Assembly (NCBI RefSeq): GCF_004359215.1
Contig: NC_090619.1
Coordinates: forward strand, 627,847 to 675,136
DNA from: Bremia lactucae
Taxonomy: Eukaryota; Oomycota; Peronosporomycetes; Peronosporales; Peronosporaceae
Direction: 5' to 3'
DNA: 47,290 bases
In this document: positions 21,060-32,603 of the stretch, in pieces
How positions within the stretch are numbered: the first letter of the stretch is position 1
Layout: every line of letters starts with the position of its first letter
Notes under the pieces: generated by a model
The model's input: the letters and a program-made list of their open reading frames with translations, nothing else
Told to the model about the DNA's origin: nothing
Databases searched by the model: none
Translations under genes and position numbers: made by a program

Positions 21060-21258
21060 AACTTATGTGTGTTCATCAATCGGATGACTCACCCTTAATG
21101 CTGCACATGCCTTTCTTTATACTTTTTCTTGCGAATACGACACGTTTTCAACGATATTTGCATGTTCTGTCTGACCATCTGTTTCCGGATCGTCAGAAGT
21201 TGACATTTTCAACTGTGTTCCAAGTGTGTGGAAGCCCCTTAGAAAGGCTTCCACACAC
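21060..21258 (-). pseudogene. A-type integrase fragment inside B2
   Basis: Similar to A2 at 16100-16200 (plus-strand TGTCTGACCATCTGTTTCCG here against CGTCTGACCATCTGTTTAAG there), the RSGNRWSDRTCKYR-like region around the TDGQTER block. It ends in a perfect 13-bp hairpin at 21224-21258 that marks the junction with B2 sequence. Confidence 0.65.
21224..21258. repeat. 13-bp perfect hairpin at an A/B junction
   Basis: GTGTGTGGAAGCC, nine-base loop, GGCTTCCACACAC. Confidence 0.9.
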
Positions 21259-22750
21259 CGCGTAAGAAGTTCACTTATTTGTGGTCATGGGAATTGCTCA
21301 TTGGCCACTCAACGTTGGGGAATTAATAATCATCAAAGGAGATTCTCGATGCGGTCAAAACTGTAGTGTGACGTTAAGCAGCAAAACCTCATTTAGAAGG
21401 TTATATGGACATCCTGTCGAGGATGCAGTAATCTGCGCACAGCCGTTGGTCTCGGTGCAAGTTCCACACGGGAATAATCTAGATACGGCTCAAGCAAGCG
21501 AATGTACCACACCGGGCGTGTAAAGAGCTTTCGCATAAGGCAAAGCGTATAAATTAGTTAGGCCCTTTCCTGGCCGCGAATTAGAATGATCTAACAAGCG
21601 CGAAAGCAATCTAGTCTAAAAGACCGCAGATATAACGTTTCTAGGTAAGACTTTAGCATGTAGCAAGACTCGGACACGAAACACGCAAGTATCAATACAG
21701 CCTCTGCTTTTAGCATCCCCTTGTTCGCTTTTATTGTCTTTGCCGTCAGCCATTGTTTCACGCATATGTCATACGACATTTGAACTTGTTGCGAGAAACT
21801 TGCTAGCTGATTATTTAACAGCAATAGGGCTAATATCAGCAAGCCAATCGGCTATTTCTCCACACCAAGCCCTGAAACACAGGGTAGCGGTGTGTGGGAC
21901 CATTCACATAACAGGAAGTATAGCCTGTAGAGACATACACAGCGTTGTTCAACGCAAATTCAATAACTTGGATCATTGTACTCCAGCGCTTTGGTGTTTT
22001 CGGCACACGCACTGCGCAGAACGTACGTCTTCAATGACTTGATCGACAGGTCCAATCTGACCAATTGTCTGTAAATGATCCGCTTTAGACATGTCTTATC
22101 TAAGACCAAGCACTCGGAAGATCGACCCTTACCCGTACTGTAAGGGTCTGAACCGGAGTCAATTGCCACTGGCAAACCGTGTTGTCAAAACACGCGATCT
22201 ATAAAGAGCTCGCTGTAGCTTCACCACTAAAGGTATCTGGCGCAGCCTCTAAGTTAGCAATGTTGCTCAATCGGTCGACAAAGACCAGCGATGCCCATGT
22301 TGTCTTCCTAATTTTTCGGGACGGGAACACAAAATCCGTACTAATGGAAAGATATCACCCACTAGGCACATGTAACCTGGCACAAGCTGAGGGTCTTTCC
22401 TCGACCGAAATAACCGCTTTAATCAGTCATAGAGACTTCGATCCTTCAATTTATCATCATGAGGAAATACAATGCGCGGAGGATCCGCTGCATCTGTGCA
22501 ATAACACAATATGCCATTATCGATAGAATATCGATGTTACTTCGCACTCAACGTGCCGACAATTTGTCCGAGTCGTTGAACTTATTGCTCTTAAGAGCTC
22601 ATAGCAAAGGTACAAACTATTCATCCTTGGTATATGCCGAGCGAATTAAATCAGCGATCGGCGACGCTACAATCGTAACAATAGCGAGCTCATGTCTGGT
22701 TGGCGTGATGTTGTATCAGCCAAATCATTTAGCTTTCCAGGCTTATGCTT
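21259..22750 (-). pseudogene. B2 integrase and tail
   Basis: Minus strand, many breaks: integrase linker, then STDFVFPSRKIRKTTWASLV and FVDRLSNIANLEAAP (about 22340-22240; first catalytic Asp present), core loss, NGPTHPRTPV, then the tail with ALPYAKALYTPGVVHSLA near 21540-21480. Same order as B3 but with more of the core left. Confidence 0.72.
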
Positions 22751-24000
22751 AACCTCGAAGTTATATTCTGTAAAGAATGAAATCAACTTGAAAATCCTCT
22801 GCGAGAGGTGAGGCGACTTTAGTTGCGGTGCATAAGGATGCATGATCTGTATAGATTATAAAATGCTTACAGCCAAGCAGTTCTATTTTGAATTTGACAA
22901 AAGTATACTTCATAGCAAGCAACTCTTTGTCACGAACTAGGTCGTTCATTTAGACATATTTAAGCTGTCTATTCTCGAACACAATGAAGCGTTCCCGTCC
23001 ATCTTAATATGTTTGTAAGAGAGAGCTGGCAATGGCAAAGTTAGATGTACCAAAGATGACACTTAAAGTACGATCATGATAGGGTAAGGCCAAAACTCGC
23101 GCATGTACGAGGCTCTCCTTTACTGCTCGAATTATGACGAATGGTCGTTTTCGGTGCGCGTCTAGCACCAATCCATATCTTTTGAGGAGACTGGATATGG
23201 CCGAGCCACATCAGCGTAATTTTTGCTGCCTTTGTGTAAATAGTTGGCTAGACCCAGCCACTTACGCAAATCGTTTTGAACCTTAGGCACTGCTCAGTCA
23301 AATATGGCTTTTACCCTAGCAGGATCTGCTCGAAGACCTCAGTTCCCAAAAAAGCACCCTAAAAGAAATTTGCTTCTTCACCAATGCATTTAAATGCGTT
23401 GGCATGCAATGCGCGCATGCACTGGAGCACTGCTCGCAAATGGTCTGGGATTTTCCACATCCGCCCGACCCTGCTCCGCGCGACTTTTGACACATATGTT
23501 ATCAACGTAAGTCTGAGCATGACCTCGGTTAGGGTAGTATAGCTGCGACACTAGACGATGAAAAGTGGAAGGGGCGTTGAAAAGATCCTAAGACATAAGC
23601 AGCCACCCCCACAGCATACCACTTGGGATGCTGACCTTTGGAAGCGGAATGTCACTAGCTCGCATTAGCAGTTGGTTGTAAGTCAATCGCGCTGTACATT
23701 ATACATCGTATCATATTCCCCTGAAGAAAATCCTTTCTAGAAATTGGTGTTTGTGCTTGTATATTAGCAGCTTTAAGCTTTTTACAAGCATGCACAATCC
23801 GCCAATTACCGCTTGGCGTTTGGAAGCAAAACGTCGAAGTTGAACAGAGAGGCTTACTCTCACGCACCATTATGGCCTCGTGGTTAGCATGGAAGGAATT
23901 ATCAATGACGCCACACCGTTCCTTTGGTTAAGGTCACTGTCGTGTAGCGCAGTATTTGGCTCCTAGAATCAAGTCAAATCCATGACTTTACTGACACCTC
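22751..24000 (-). pseudogene. B2 RNase H and reverse transcriptase
   Basis: Minus strand. RT start: FCFQTPSGNWRIVHACKKLK (23870-23655, equal to the PNGKWR block), YSAIDL, then a degenerate middle. RNase H: DLVRDKELLAMKYTFVKFKI and HFIIYTDHASLCTATK (22949-22761). No intact catalytic YxDD seen. Confidence 0.75.
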
Positions 24001-25180
24001 TTGTAGGAGGTCGAACAGACGGTACACTACGCCTTTGACATTCCTTCAGCTATAAGAAGAACGGATATCCGGAGGATATGTAAGAATCGTTGATCCACTT
24101 CGCGCACTAAGTGCAGCCTTTGTGACCTCAAAAACAGCTGTAATGAGAAGGAAAGATGATTTTAGCTGAGTATCTGGTCGAATGACCACCATATCTGATA
24201 GGTGGCCAGCCTTTAAGGCCTAACCGAACTCACCTACAGACATTTCGTCTAGCTAGCCTCAAAACTAACATTACACTTAACATTGCCAGTCACAATATTG
24301 ACGAGTGTATATTGCTGTTCGCTAGTATCACTCTGTGATGTTACGGACGTTTCGAGTCTCGCAGTACCCGACTTTTGTCTCTGCTGCCAGATGTCGAGAT
24401 AATACACTTCATCAAGGCCGAAGCATCCATGTTCCCAAGTTTAGCTGGTTTCTAATCTTATTCTGCTCTATACAAGAGCCGATGTCCAATTCGACATCAG
24501 TTGACGAGTTATGTATCGCAACCTCATCATCCAGTAAAAGTCTAGATGTCACTCCACGTGAAACTTAGAAACAGCACCCTATATGACTCAGCCTAGGCCC
24601 ACAATCACACTCAATGCTTTCAGCATTCAGTGATTTGTTATCACAACGAGTATCACTAAAATGAGTTTGTGCCAATCCACGGACAATTAATGAGCTACGC
24701 TCAATACTAATGTTTTCAACAATTGAGTTATATAGCTCATAAATTTCAATGTCCAGGCCACTGACAGAATCTGCCAGTGGCCTGTACTAAGAGCGCTTTT
24801 GTATGGCAAAGGTGGGTCTATCAATCATTTTAAGTTTTGCTAGGAGCATTGCGCGATGTGCTTTAGGCGTAAGACCTTCAATCAATTCATTGACTAAGCG
24901 CTGAAGCCAGGCTGTATTAAGGATGAGACCATATCTCAAATCTACAAGACAGTGTACCATTTTTGTGAAAGATTAAAATTCAATATTTAAGCTGAATTAG
25001 GTACGGTGACACGAGTCATAGTCGCTAAGCGAACAGTGATAGAATCACCTTCATGTGCTTTAAGCGCCTCAGCGTATCGCTTTTCCCTTTGAAGAACGCC
25101 GTCGAGCATAATGTAAGAAGCTTCTGAGTCAATTAACATTGACTATTGCCTATCAAAGCTCTTAAATATCATCTTACAAA
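24001..25180 (-). pseudogene. B2 protease and linker
   Basis: Aligns to B1 1446-2480 and B3 32604-33800. The linker at 24290-24600 is the best match to B1 1480-1700. Protease core around 24740-25130 is degraded, with no intact DSG triad visible. Confidence 0.6.
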
Positions 25181-26200
25181 CAACAAGCCGGGCTTGCACT
25201 CACGCCCCGTGCCATTAAGAACATAGCTCTTTGGGGCTTGGCCCTGTTTATCTTCACCTCCTTAAGGTTCGACAGAGCCTAATTCTTCTCCAGCAGGGCG
25301 ACTGGGCATCGGCGTTTCCCGGCACCGCATCAGACCTCTTGTGTAAGGTATGGTTGCGTAACGGACAAGCCGGGCGCAAGTCTGTAGGGCTCTCGCACAA
25401 AATATCCACACCTTATTTGTTGTTCCACACATTGAAGCTCTGCTTCTTTTTCAGCGAGGCTGGGGTCCATAGGTTCCGGTTCATCATACGAATCCGGTGT
25501 GATCAAAGCTAGAGGGGTTGTCCCTGCGTACAAACGCAGGACGACTTATAGTTGTTATGAACTCAGCAATATTGCAATGTCAACTGCCGCTTTAAACGTA
25601 TCGCGGTGAGCTGGATAGCTTCCGCTTTGGCCACACCCGTACTGTGAACTTCTATAAAAATGATTAGTAGAACCACCTGTCAAGCTTCATAGCAGCAACA
25701 ATAGGTCGCAACTCTTAGACATATTTCACTAGGGCTCTTTTACCCCGACGGGAAGATAGCAGTCTCGCTCGTAGGCAAAAAAACTGGCAAAAAACTGATT
25801 AGGCGATGCAAACACGCGAGACAACTGCAGCGTGTCACACAAGGGAAATAAGACACATATAGACGTGTCGCATGTGAGAGCCCACTTCTTTTCTGGCTTG
25901 CCGCCGAGCTTTGAAATGGTCAGGGCAACTGTTGTTGCTCTGTTTAAAGTATAGCCGGATTTTTGGCCATTACCACCTCTCTGAAATAAAGAAGGACATT
26001 TTTTTCTTCGTTACACTCCTATGTCTAAACCTCAAGACAAGAGGGTGAGCAGAAGGCTCCTGATCAGATACAGAAATGTACCGAGATGGCATATATGCCA
26101 CAATCTGGTCTTAGACCTGTCGAGTAAAATTGGACTCGAAGTGCACAAAGGCTTCTAGCCTTGCAGCAAGCATCTACTAACAAAGGGTAATCCTTACAAA
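25181..26200 (-). pseudogene. B2 gag
   Basis: Minus-strand gag; open piece 25533-25330 (SYDEPEPMDPSLAEKEAELQ) followed by a degraded knuckle (CGYFVREPYRLAPGLS). The capsid part lies at 25600-26150 with many stops. Confidence 0.7.
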
Positions 26201-26235
26201 AGGTCAGACGTCGAGTGACTACGAGTGCTACTAGG

Positions 26236-26460
26236 TGTAGCGAAGCTGCCTCGCTCCTTCAAGCAGAGAAAGACTTATCGACTCAAGAGACATTTAATTT
26301 TATAATACTAGTAAGTGTAAGAACTCAAGATTCGTACTTGCTTGTAAAGCTTATTAAATCTAGATCAAGGGACTCAGTTAATTTGATTTTTTTTATTTTT
26401 CAATGAGTGAGGGAACTTTCACTTTTACGTTGAGAGACTTCTGAAGCATTGCAATTGCCA
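26236..26460 (-). repeat. 5' LTR of B2
   Basis: Starts TGTAGCGAAGCTGCC after a PBS-like TAGTAGCACTCGTAGTCAC on the minus strand (26213-26231 plus two bases). The right end is set near TTGCCA at 26460 only because sequence of other origin begins about there. Confidence 0.55.
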
Positions 26461-26660
26461 ATACCGTATTTTTTGAAGTGGCGTGGGTACGCTGAGACCT
26501 GAATACTATTAGGAGTGCTACATACACCGTTGACGTTTCCGGATGTCGCTTTCAGGGTCAACAAGCGTCGAGCGACCTTCCCACCAATGAGTGGGGTCCG
26601 TTTTTTTATGCTAATTGGGGAATGTTTTTACATCCAAGACCAATTGTAAAGTTCATTATT
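26461..26660 (+). pseudogene. B-family 3' end fragment, inverted
   Basis: Plus-strand CCTTCCCACCAATGAGTGGGG and ACACCGTTGACGTTT correspond to minus-strand sequence of B3 at 30190-30290. So this is a small piece of a B 3' end in the opposite direction. 26661-26774 shows nothing I recognise. Confidence 0.45.
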
Positions 26661-26774
26661 CCTTGACCTAAACAGCCTGTTGTGCCTTCCTAAACCTTAC
26701 TCTTCGATCAGTGATAGTACTAGGCCTTTCTAAGGTATATTTTCTAGGGCAGTAGTTGCGGCTTGGTTTTTACA

Positions 26775-28560
26775 AAACACTGTGAAGTGGTCACAGAACG
26801 CTGATTGTCAGCATTTCTTTAAAGGTTTCCTGCAAAGCTTGATGCGAACGCTAATCTTGGCGATTGCAGACCAAGGCAGGCCATTTTATGTGGTCTGTGA
26901 CGCCAGTGGTTTCGCAACTGGCTGTGTGTTAAACCATTATGACACAGACTGCGCAGAGTGAATCGTCTGCTATCAGTCGCGTTAGCATCAATCAGGTGAG
27001 CGTAATTTTCTGGCGCATGACAAGAAATTCCTTGCCATGATATTGCACTGGTTAAATATCAAGTCGATCTCTAAGGAGATTGACCGTTCATTGTCCATAC
27101 GAAACATTCATCATTACGTACAGCCGTAAGCAGTTCACAACTCTCGCAAAGAATGACGAGATTGTTGTTCTATTTCTGAGGTGATCGATTTAACCTTTAA
27201 GGGCTTTGTCTTCTTGATAATCTCTTCTAACGTCATCAAGTAATTTTGACGATGGAACACTTCTTGTTTCAACAGTGGGTTTATTGTCAATGTTGATTTG
27301 CACAGCCGATACAAAATCAAGCCGGCGCGAAAGCGTATCAGCGACGACATTGCGTCGTACTGGTTTGTATTCCACGGAGAAGTTATACTCCTCCGAATCC
27401 GTCACAACAATCTTTTAGCTGTCGACATTAACAAGATCTTCAAAAGATCGGTTTACAACACAGAATGGCTAATTGGATTACACAGTCATTGCTGGCGAAA
27501 CGGCTCGTGTCGTCATTCCACTCGTAATTATTTGCAACTATTTATTTACGCATCATGCATAAATGTCACGATGTACCTATAAATGGGAATTGTGGATGTA
27601 AGAAGACTTATCTCACGGTAAGTCGTGACTCCTACTGGCCTCGCCAGTATGAATTCGTACGCAAGTGCATACGTGTTTGCTGAGTTTCTTAAAGGGTGAA
27701 GCCTAGTGCTTCATCCTGTTCTCCGTTACAGCCTCTGCCTGTTCCAGCAGAATGTTGGCTGTCCGTATTTATGGACTTCTCTTTGTTTTACCCGAAGACG
27801 TTCACAAGAATACTGGTAATTTTGTGTTTGTTGGTCGTATCAACAAGTCATTCATCTTGTTGCAGTCCCGGAGTCGACACAAGCCTTCGGCTGTGTTTGT
27901 GGCTTTGACGACACGAAATTTCGACTCCATGGGGCCACCCCACGAACTGCTTTGGATCGAAATGCCCGGTTCACGGTGGAGTTTAGCAATTTGTGTTCCG
28001 ATCACTTGAGGTACAAAAAATATCAAATTCTGACGCTTCTGAAACAAATGGTCACACAGAACGTACATATTGTGTCCTTGAAGCGATATCTGAAGATCTC
28101 GTTCACTCGTTTACGAGTTGGAGTGATTTTCTTACCGATGGCAAAAATGTCATCAACAATTTGGTCCATGCATCAACAAATGATGCACCGTTTTTCGTGG
28201 AGGCTTACGCCATCCACGTATACCCACCTTGGTGAGAGTGACTATAGTTTAACAAGAAGGCACTCGCTCGAGCACAGCTATCTCGCTCTTGCTCATTACG
28301 AGTTGACTCATTAGTCAATGCGACAGATACTAATGTTGAGTAAATATACATTGAAGAAAACAAACTCAGTAAAAGTAATAAGGCTATTGCTGACTTTGAA
28401 AATATCGATGCTTATATTCTCAGTATCGACAAGAACAATACCAGTGAGAGCAAGAGCAATGAAGCTCTCACTAAAGAGAGGAATGATATCTCCGCAGTGC
28501 GCAACGGGCACACTGAAAACAAAAACAAAACCGAGTCAGCATTAGGAGCCTCGCTAGCAA
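26775..28560 (+). pseudogene. A4: RNase H and integrase, plus strand
   Basis: RNase H: RPFYVVCDASGFATGCVLNH (from 26880), FLAHDKKFLAM. Integrase: zinc-domain remnants, DVHKNTGNFVFVGRINKS (27752-28009), LDRNARFTVEF where the SDRDPRF site is altered, then TNGHTERTYCVLEAISEDLV with the catalytic Glu kept, and PSTYTHLGESD. A 261-bp stretch (27157-27417) is inverted within it. Ends in the middle of the tail (NGHTENKNKTESA). Confidence 0.8.
27157..27417 (-). pseudogene. Inverted RNase H / integrase-linker segment of A4
   Basis: Minus-strand reading EEYNFSVEYKPVRRNVVADT, LSRRLDFV, LLDDVRRDYQEDKALKG, which in the collinear copy A5 (39950-40140, plus) follows directly on RNase H. Sequence on both sides is plus-strand and contiguous with A5 once this segment is flipped back. 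Confidence 0.82.
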
Positions 28561-28569
28561 CTTTGGTTA

Positions 28570-29720
28570 GATGTTCAGGGTCTCTACAAAAAGAATGACG
28601 AGACACATCCGATTATATACAACGACCATAAAAAAGAGCGCTTCGCGTTCTTGTAAAGGATCGCAAAATATTAATCTCTTCCCGCATCTCAAATAAAAGG
28701 TACGCTACCAATGACGATTCTTACGAAGATAATATGCATTACATGTCAAAGGGTTAGCAGAACGATGATGATTACATCGTACTGGATTTGGATGACAAAT
28801 TTGAAGTCATTTTTGGAATGACTTGGCTCGGAAAGTTCGGGCTATGCATAAGTTGGCAGCATCGTCCGTTATGATTTTCGTCTCTTGTGCATGAGATGGC
28901 CATCTAATGAACGTCTTCAAGCGTTTACAAGCGTGTTGACGTACTATGAGTGAGTGCAATTACCTCACTTATAGTTCAGCGCTAGCACGACTGCGCAAAA
29001 CCTTAGTATGACCACCAATCACACTGTGAAGTTGGATTCCGACGGCTATGCAAAACAAATGCAGGGTCAAAAGCTCTACCGCCATACTGTGGAGTTAGAT
29101 TCCTTCGGCTGTGCACAAGCTTAGGTAGCGTGAAACATTTATCACAGTTGAGAAGACCTGCACAAGGATGCTTGTCTAGAGGGCAATTATAAAACGCCTG
29201 TCTATGAGAGACAGAGCAAAACTCCTAGGATGTTTGAAGCGTCGATCGTAGAGGATATCGCCATCGTTGCGCAACCACAGCTTGAGGCAGTTGAAGAGGA
29301 TCGTCCTCAATCAATTGAAAATACAAGCCCCACGTGGTCGATATTCGGTCGGCAAAAATATTTAGTACGAACAAGCAAGCTTTCAGCTGCGCACCGATAG
29401 ACGAAAGTATTTTTGATGAGAAGACTCGGATTGAACGTCCTACATTTTAATCTTGGGAGTCGATATATACATATTCTGTAAAGGATTTAATTGAATTCAA
29501 GGATGTGTTCCTGATTTGGTACCATGTAAGTTGCCTAAGGAGAAATAAAGGCACTCGGCACGAGATCGACCAGAATCCAGGTTCAAACCAATGTGTTATG
29601 AAGCAGGATCTACTGCCTTGTGAACAAATACTAGATATCGACAAGCCGATCGCTTAGCAGCGGGTCATGTGAGGTATTTGTCCTCAATAAGAAGACTTCT
29701 GATAATTTATGTTAACTGGG
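28570..29720 (+). pseudogene. A6: protease and start of RT, plus strand
   Basis: DDDYIVLDLDDKFEVIFGMT and WLGKFGLCISWQH (28770-28860), linker IAIVAQPQLEAVEEDRPQSI (29260-29330), DLIEFKDVFLD (29490), CELPK-like and RHEIDQNPGSNQCVMKQ (29560-29610), GHVR (about 29670). It then ends in unrelated sequence. Comes after an integrase on the same strand, so the order of domains is permuted. Confidence 0.78.
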
Positions 29721-29776
29721 CCGGAATTCGAAATCGAAGAATCGTTCATGAAAAGGGTACATCGTGCCCGTCGCCT

Positions 29777-29859
29777 TTAAAATAATTGATCACTTAAAGA
29801 CTCTGCTGATGCGGCCGATGTTCGCATCAGTAGAGTCTCTAAGAGATCAATTGTTTTAA
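29777..29859. repeat. Imperfect inverted repeat, 37-bp arms
   Basis: Arms 29777-29813 and 29823-29859 differ at four of 37 positions and enclose a nine-base loop. It lies exactly between A6 (plus) and B3 (minus). Confidence 0.9.
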
Positions 29860-29885
29860 AACGAATTTTTCGATTTTTTACCGCA

Positions 29886-30230
29886 AAGTTGAAGGCCAAA
29901 GGCCAACTATGTGCGGCAAATCGGCCACAATACGATATTTGGCCTAACCAGCACTTTAGTGCTTTGGTTGCTGATGTAGCCGTGGATTCTAGCCGCATTG
30001 AGGCTGAAGTCAATTTGATCCCACCAAATTTGGTGGGAAGCGTTGGTTGACGCAAGTTCTTTAAGGTCAAAGGCCTACTAAGTGCGGCAAATCGGCCACA
30101 ATACAATATTAGGGCTTAACCAGCACTTAAGTGCTTCGGTTGCGATGTAGCCCTGATTCCAAGCCGCACTGAGGCTAAGGATCGATCCGTTCCCACCTTA
30201 ATTGGTGGGAAGCGTTGATTGACGCAAGTT
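29886..30230 (-). repeat. Tandem pair of B-family 3' units, ~172 bp each
   Basis: Copies 29886-30059 and 30060-30230. Each has GTGCGGCAAATCGGCCACAA, an AACCAGCACTT block, GCCGCA(T/C)TGAGGCT and GGTGGGAAGCGTTG(G/A)TTGA, and ends GACGCAAGTT. The B2 end has one unit. Confidence 0.88.
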
Positions 30231-31160
30231 ATCTCTTACCGTGAGAGTTACGCCTAAAAATGTCAACGGCGTAAGCCCAATCTTGCCGAAGGTGTACTCA
30301 AACTCTTAAACCAATTCCGTGATGGGTACCCAAGTCAATTAACCAGATCCTGGTATTGATTTTTGCGACGACGCCACTTTAAAAAAAATTCTCCACGTGA
30401 AAGTGAAGGTCTCCTTGCTCGTCGAGCAACGAAGGAAGGGGACGAAATATTGAAGGACTCTTTTTCTACAACTTTTATTATGACACGAGGTGTATCGTCT
30501 CCAAGCGATTTTTCTCGGAATGTGAGTACCCATGACGCAATCCAAAACCGTCTTTCCCTAACTGAGAGCATCCTTGACGCGGTTTGAAACTGTCTTTTGG
30601 CGTTAAAGCTTCAACAACCTTGTTTAAAGAGCCAGCTAGATATCCTGATGAGGATGCAGCGATCTGCAGCACAGCCGCCTGTCTCGGCGCAAGCGTCTTC
30701 TAATCCACATGGGAAGGATCCCGTTATGGCTTAAGCAAGCCAACGAAGAACACTGAATGTGTACGCAGCTTGCGAGAAAGGTAAGCGTCCGTTTTTCGCC
30801 ACGACCGTAAATGGTCCAATAAAGCGCGGGCGCAATTGGTCATAAAGACCGTCCTAACCTTTCGGTAAGCCAAACACAAAATCCATACCGATGGACTCCC
30901 AAAACCCAATGGGTACGGACAAAGTGGCAAGCGGTGCCGTTGAATGTGCCGAGGTTTGAACCCCCGTTGGAAAGTTCCATTTGTGCGAACATATGTGCTG
31001 ACCCATTTATAGCGTTTGGGCAACTAACTGTGCCTCATAGAGGATTCGATACTTAAGTATCTCATCGTAGGGAACGACGATGAGCGAAAAATCCGCGGTA
31101 TCAGTCCAAAAGAATATGAGCCCCTTATAAGTGGAAAATCGAAGTAAGCTTGCTCTCAAT
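30231..31160 (-). pseudogene. B3 integrase (core deleted) and tail
   Basis: Open from 31023 to 30724: KRYKWVSTYVRTNGTFQRGF is the end of the zinc domain (CETC lost), then SIGMDFVFGLPKG (other frame) and at once DQLRPRFIGPFTVV, RKLRTHSVFFVGLLKP. The catalytic core, about 150 residues, is missing between these, at about 30846-30866. The tail continues with LAPRQAAVLQIAASSSGYLA and a charged, degraded region to 30339, where a chromodomain would be expected. Confidence 0.8.
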
Positions 31161-31720
31161 CTGCTACCAATTTAATGTCTGAGTCTAAACTCATTGCTCT
31201 CAAGCGCACGTAGCAAAGCTACACACTGGTTGTCCTTCGCATACGCCGGACGTAATAAATCCGTGATTGGCGATGTTGCGGTTTTAAAATGAACGATTTT
31301 TAGTTCGTGTGAAAAAGCATCAACCAAAGCATTTTGCTTTCCAGGCGTATACTTCACTACAAAGTTGTATTTGGCAAAGAAAGAAAGCCATCGAGTCAAT
31401 CTTTGCAGAGATGGCGACTTAGTCGCGGTGCGTACAGATGCAAAATCTGAATAGATTATAAAAGGTTAGAACAAAGCAGATGAGCCCTGAATTTGACAAA
31501 GGCATACTCTATTGCGAACAGATCTTTGTTATGAACCAGGTTGTCGTTTTCTGCAGCTTAAAGCTGCCTCGACTCGAACTCCATGACGCGTTCCCGCCCA
31601 TCTTCATCTGTTTGTAGCACAGTGCTGCTTATGGCAAAATTAGATGAATCACAGACGACACTGAAAAACCGATTAGGATTTGGCAGATCCAAAATCGGAC
31701 CGTGGGTAGGACTATACTTA
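31161..31720 (-). pseudogene. B3 RNase H
   Basis: Open 31399-31172: TRWLSFFAKYNFVVKYTPGK, QNALVDAFSHE (normally ADALSR), then the integrase linker. Upstream in other frames VSSVIHLILP-like first motif (31640). Confidence 0.78.
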
Positions 31721-32603
31721 ACTGCTTTAAAAGTATCATTTTCGGTGCTCGTCCAGCACCACTCGTGTATTCTTCTTGAAACGATTGGATAACGGCAGAG
31801 CCATATCAGCGTAAATTTTTGCTGTACTTGAGTAAGTATTTGGCTAGGCTCAGCCGCTTACGTAAATCCTTCTGGTTTTAAAGAACTGGCCAATACAAAT
31901 ATGTTTTTACCTTAGCTGGATCTGCTCCAAGGCCTCGCTTCTCAATGAGGCATTTTAGAAAGATATCTTTGTCGGCACCGAAAATGCATTTCGAAGCGTT
32001 TGCATACAACTTTTATGTTAGCAATGATTGCAATTAGTCGATGTGGTTTTGTTTTCCACGTCGGCCCAGCCTACGCCCCACAACTAAGGACAAAAAGACG
32101 TCATCAAAAATAAGTCTGCGCATAACATTAACGAGGACGGAACAGTTACATCACTAGACGAATAATGTTAGCTGAAGCATTGAAAAGCTTTTGTTGTACT
32201 CCCACAGCATGCCGCATGCGGCGCTTACCCTTGAAAGCGCGATGTCATATGCTCGCATGAGCAGCTGATTCTAACCATCCACTAAGTCGAGCGCACTGTA
32301 CATTGTAAATGTTTATCGCATTTATATCTAGAAAATCCTCTTTATAAGTGGTGTCTGTGCTGGTATATGCTTACTATAAACATGTACAAGTCGCCATTTA
32401 CCATTTGGCCTTTTGACACAAACGCCGGTATCAAAAGGAAGATTGCTCTCTCGTACCATTCCAGCCTCGTGCTTAACACGGAAGAACAAAATGTTCTTTA
32501 GTGGTGGCCACTGTCGTGTAACAAAGAATTTGGTTCTCGGAACGATGTCAATTTCATGGTGCACACCGCTTTCAGGAGGTGAAACAGACAGTGGTTGTGA
32601 CAC
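31721..32603 (-). pseudogene. B3 reverse transcriptase
   Basis: Open 32603-32328: VHHEIDIVPRTKFFVTRQWP, FDTGVCVKRPNGKWRLVHVY, AQTPL. Then MYSALDLVDG and LIFDDVFLS, the YxDD box with Tyr changed to Ile and FDD kept (about 32115), KLYANASKCIF and RGLGADPAKV. All blocks are there but broken by frameshifts. Confidence 0.83.

Larger units (their letters stand above)
20566..26460 (-). mobile_element. Ty3/gypsy element B2, rearranged
   Basis: Minus-strand B element: LTR at 26236, gag, protease, RT, RNase H, integrase, tail and a 3' block (20566-20690) that recurs in B3. A short piece of A-type integrase (about 21060-21258) sits inside its 3' part. No 3' LTR: LTR A2 abuts at 20565. Confidence 0.75.

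Noticed and set aside
22459..22752. 97-codon plus-strand frame
   Set aside because: Opposite to the B2 integrase; the minus strand holds the recognisable motifs.
30363..30587. 74-codon plus-strand frame
   Set aside because: Overlaps the B3 tail on the other strand and has no family features.
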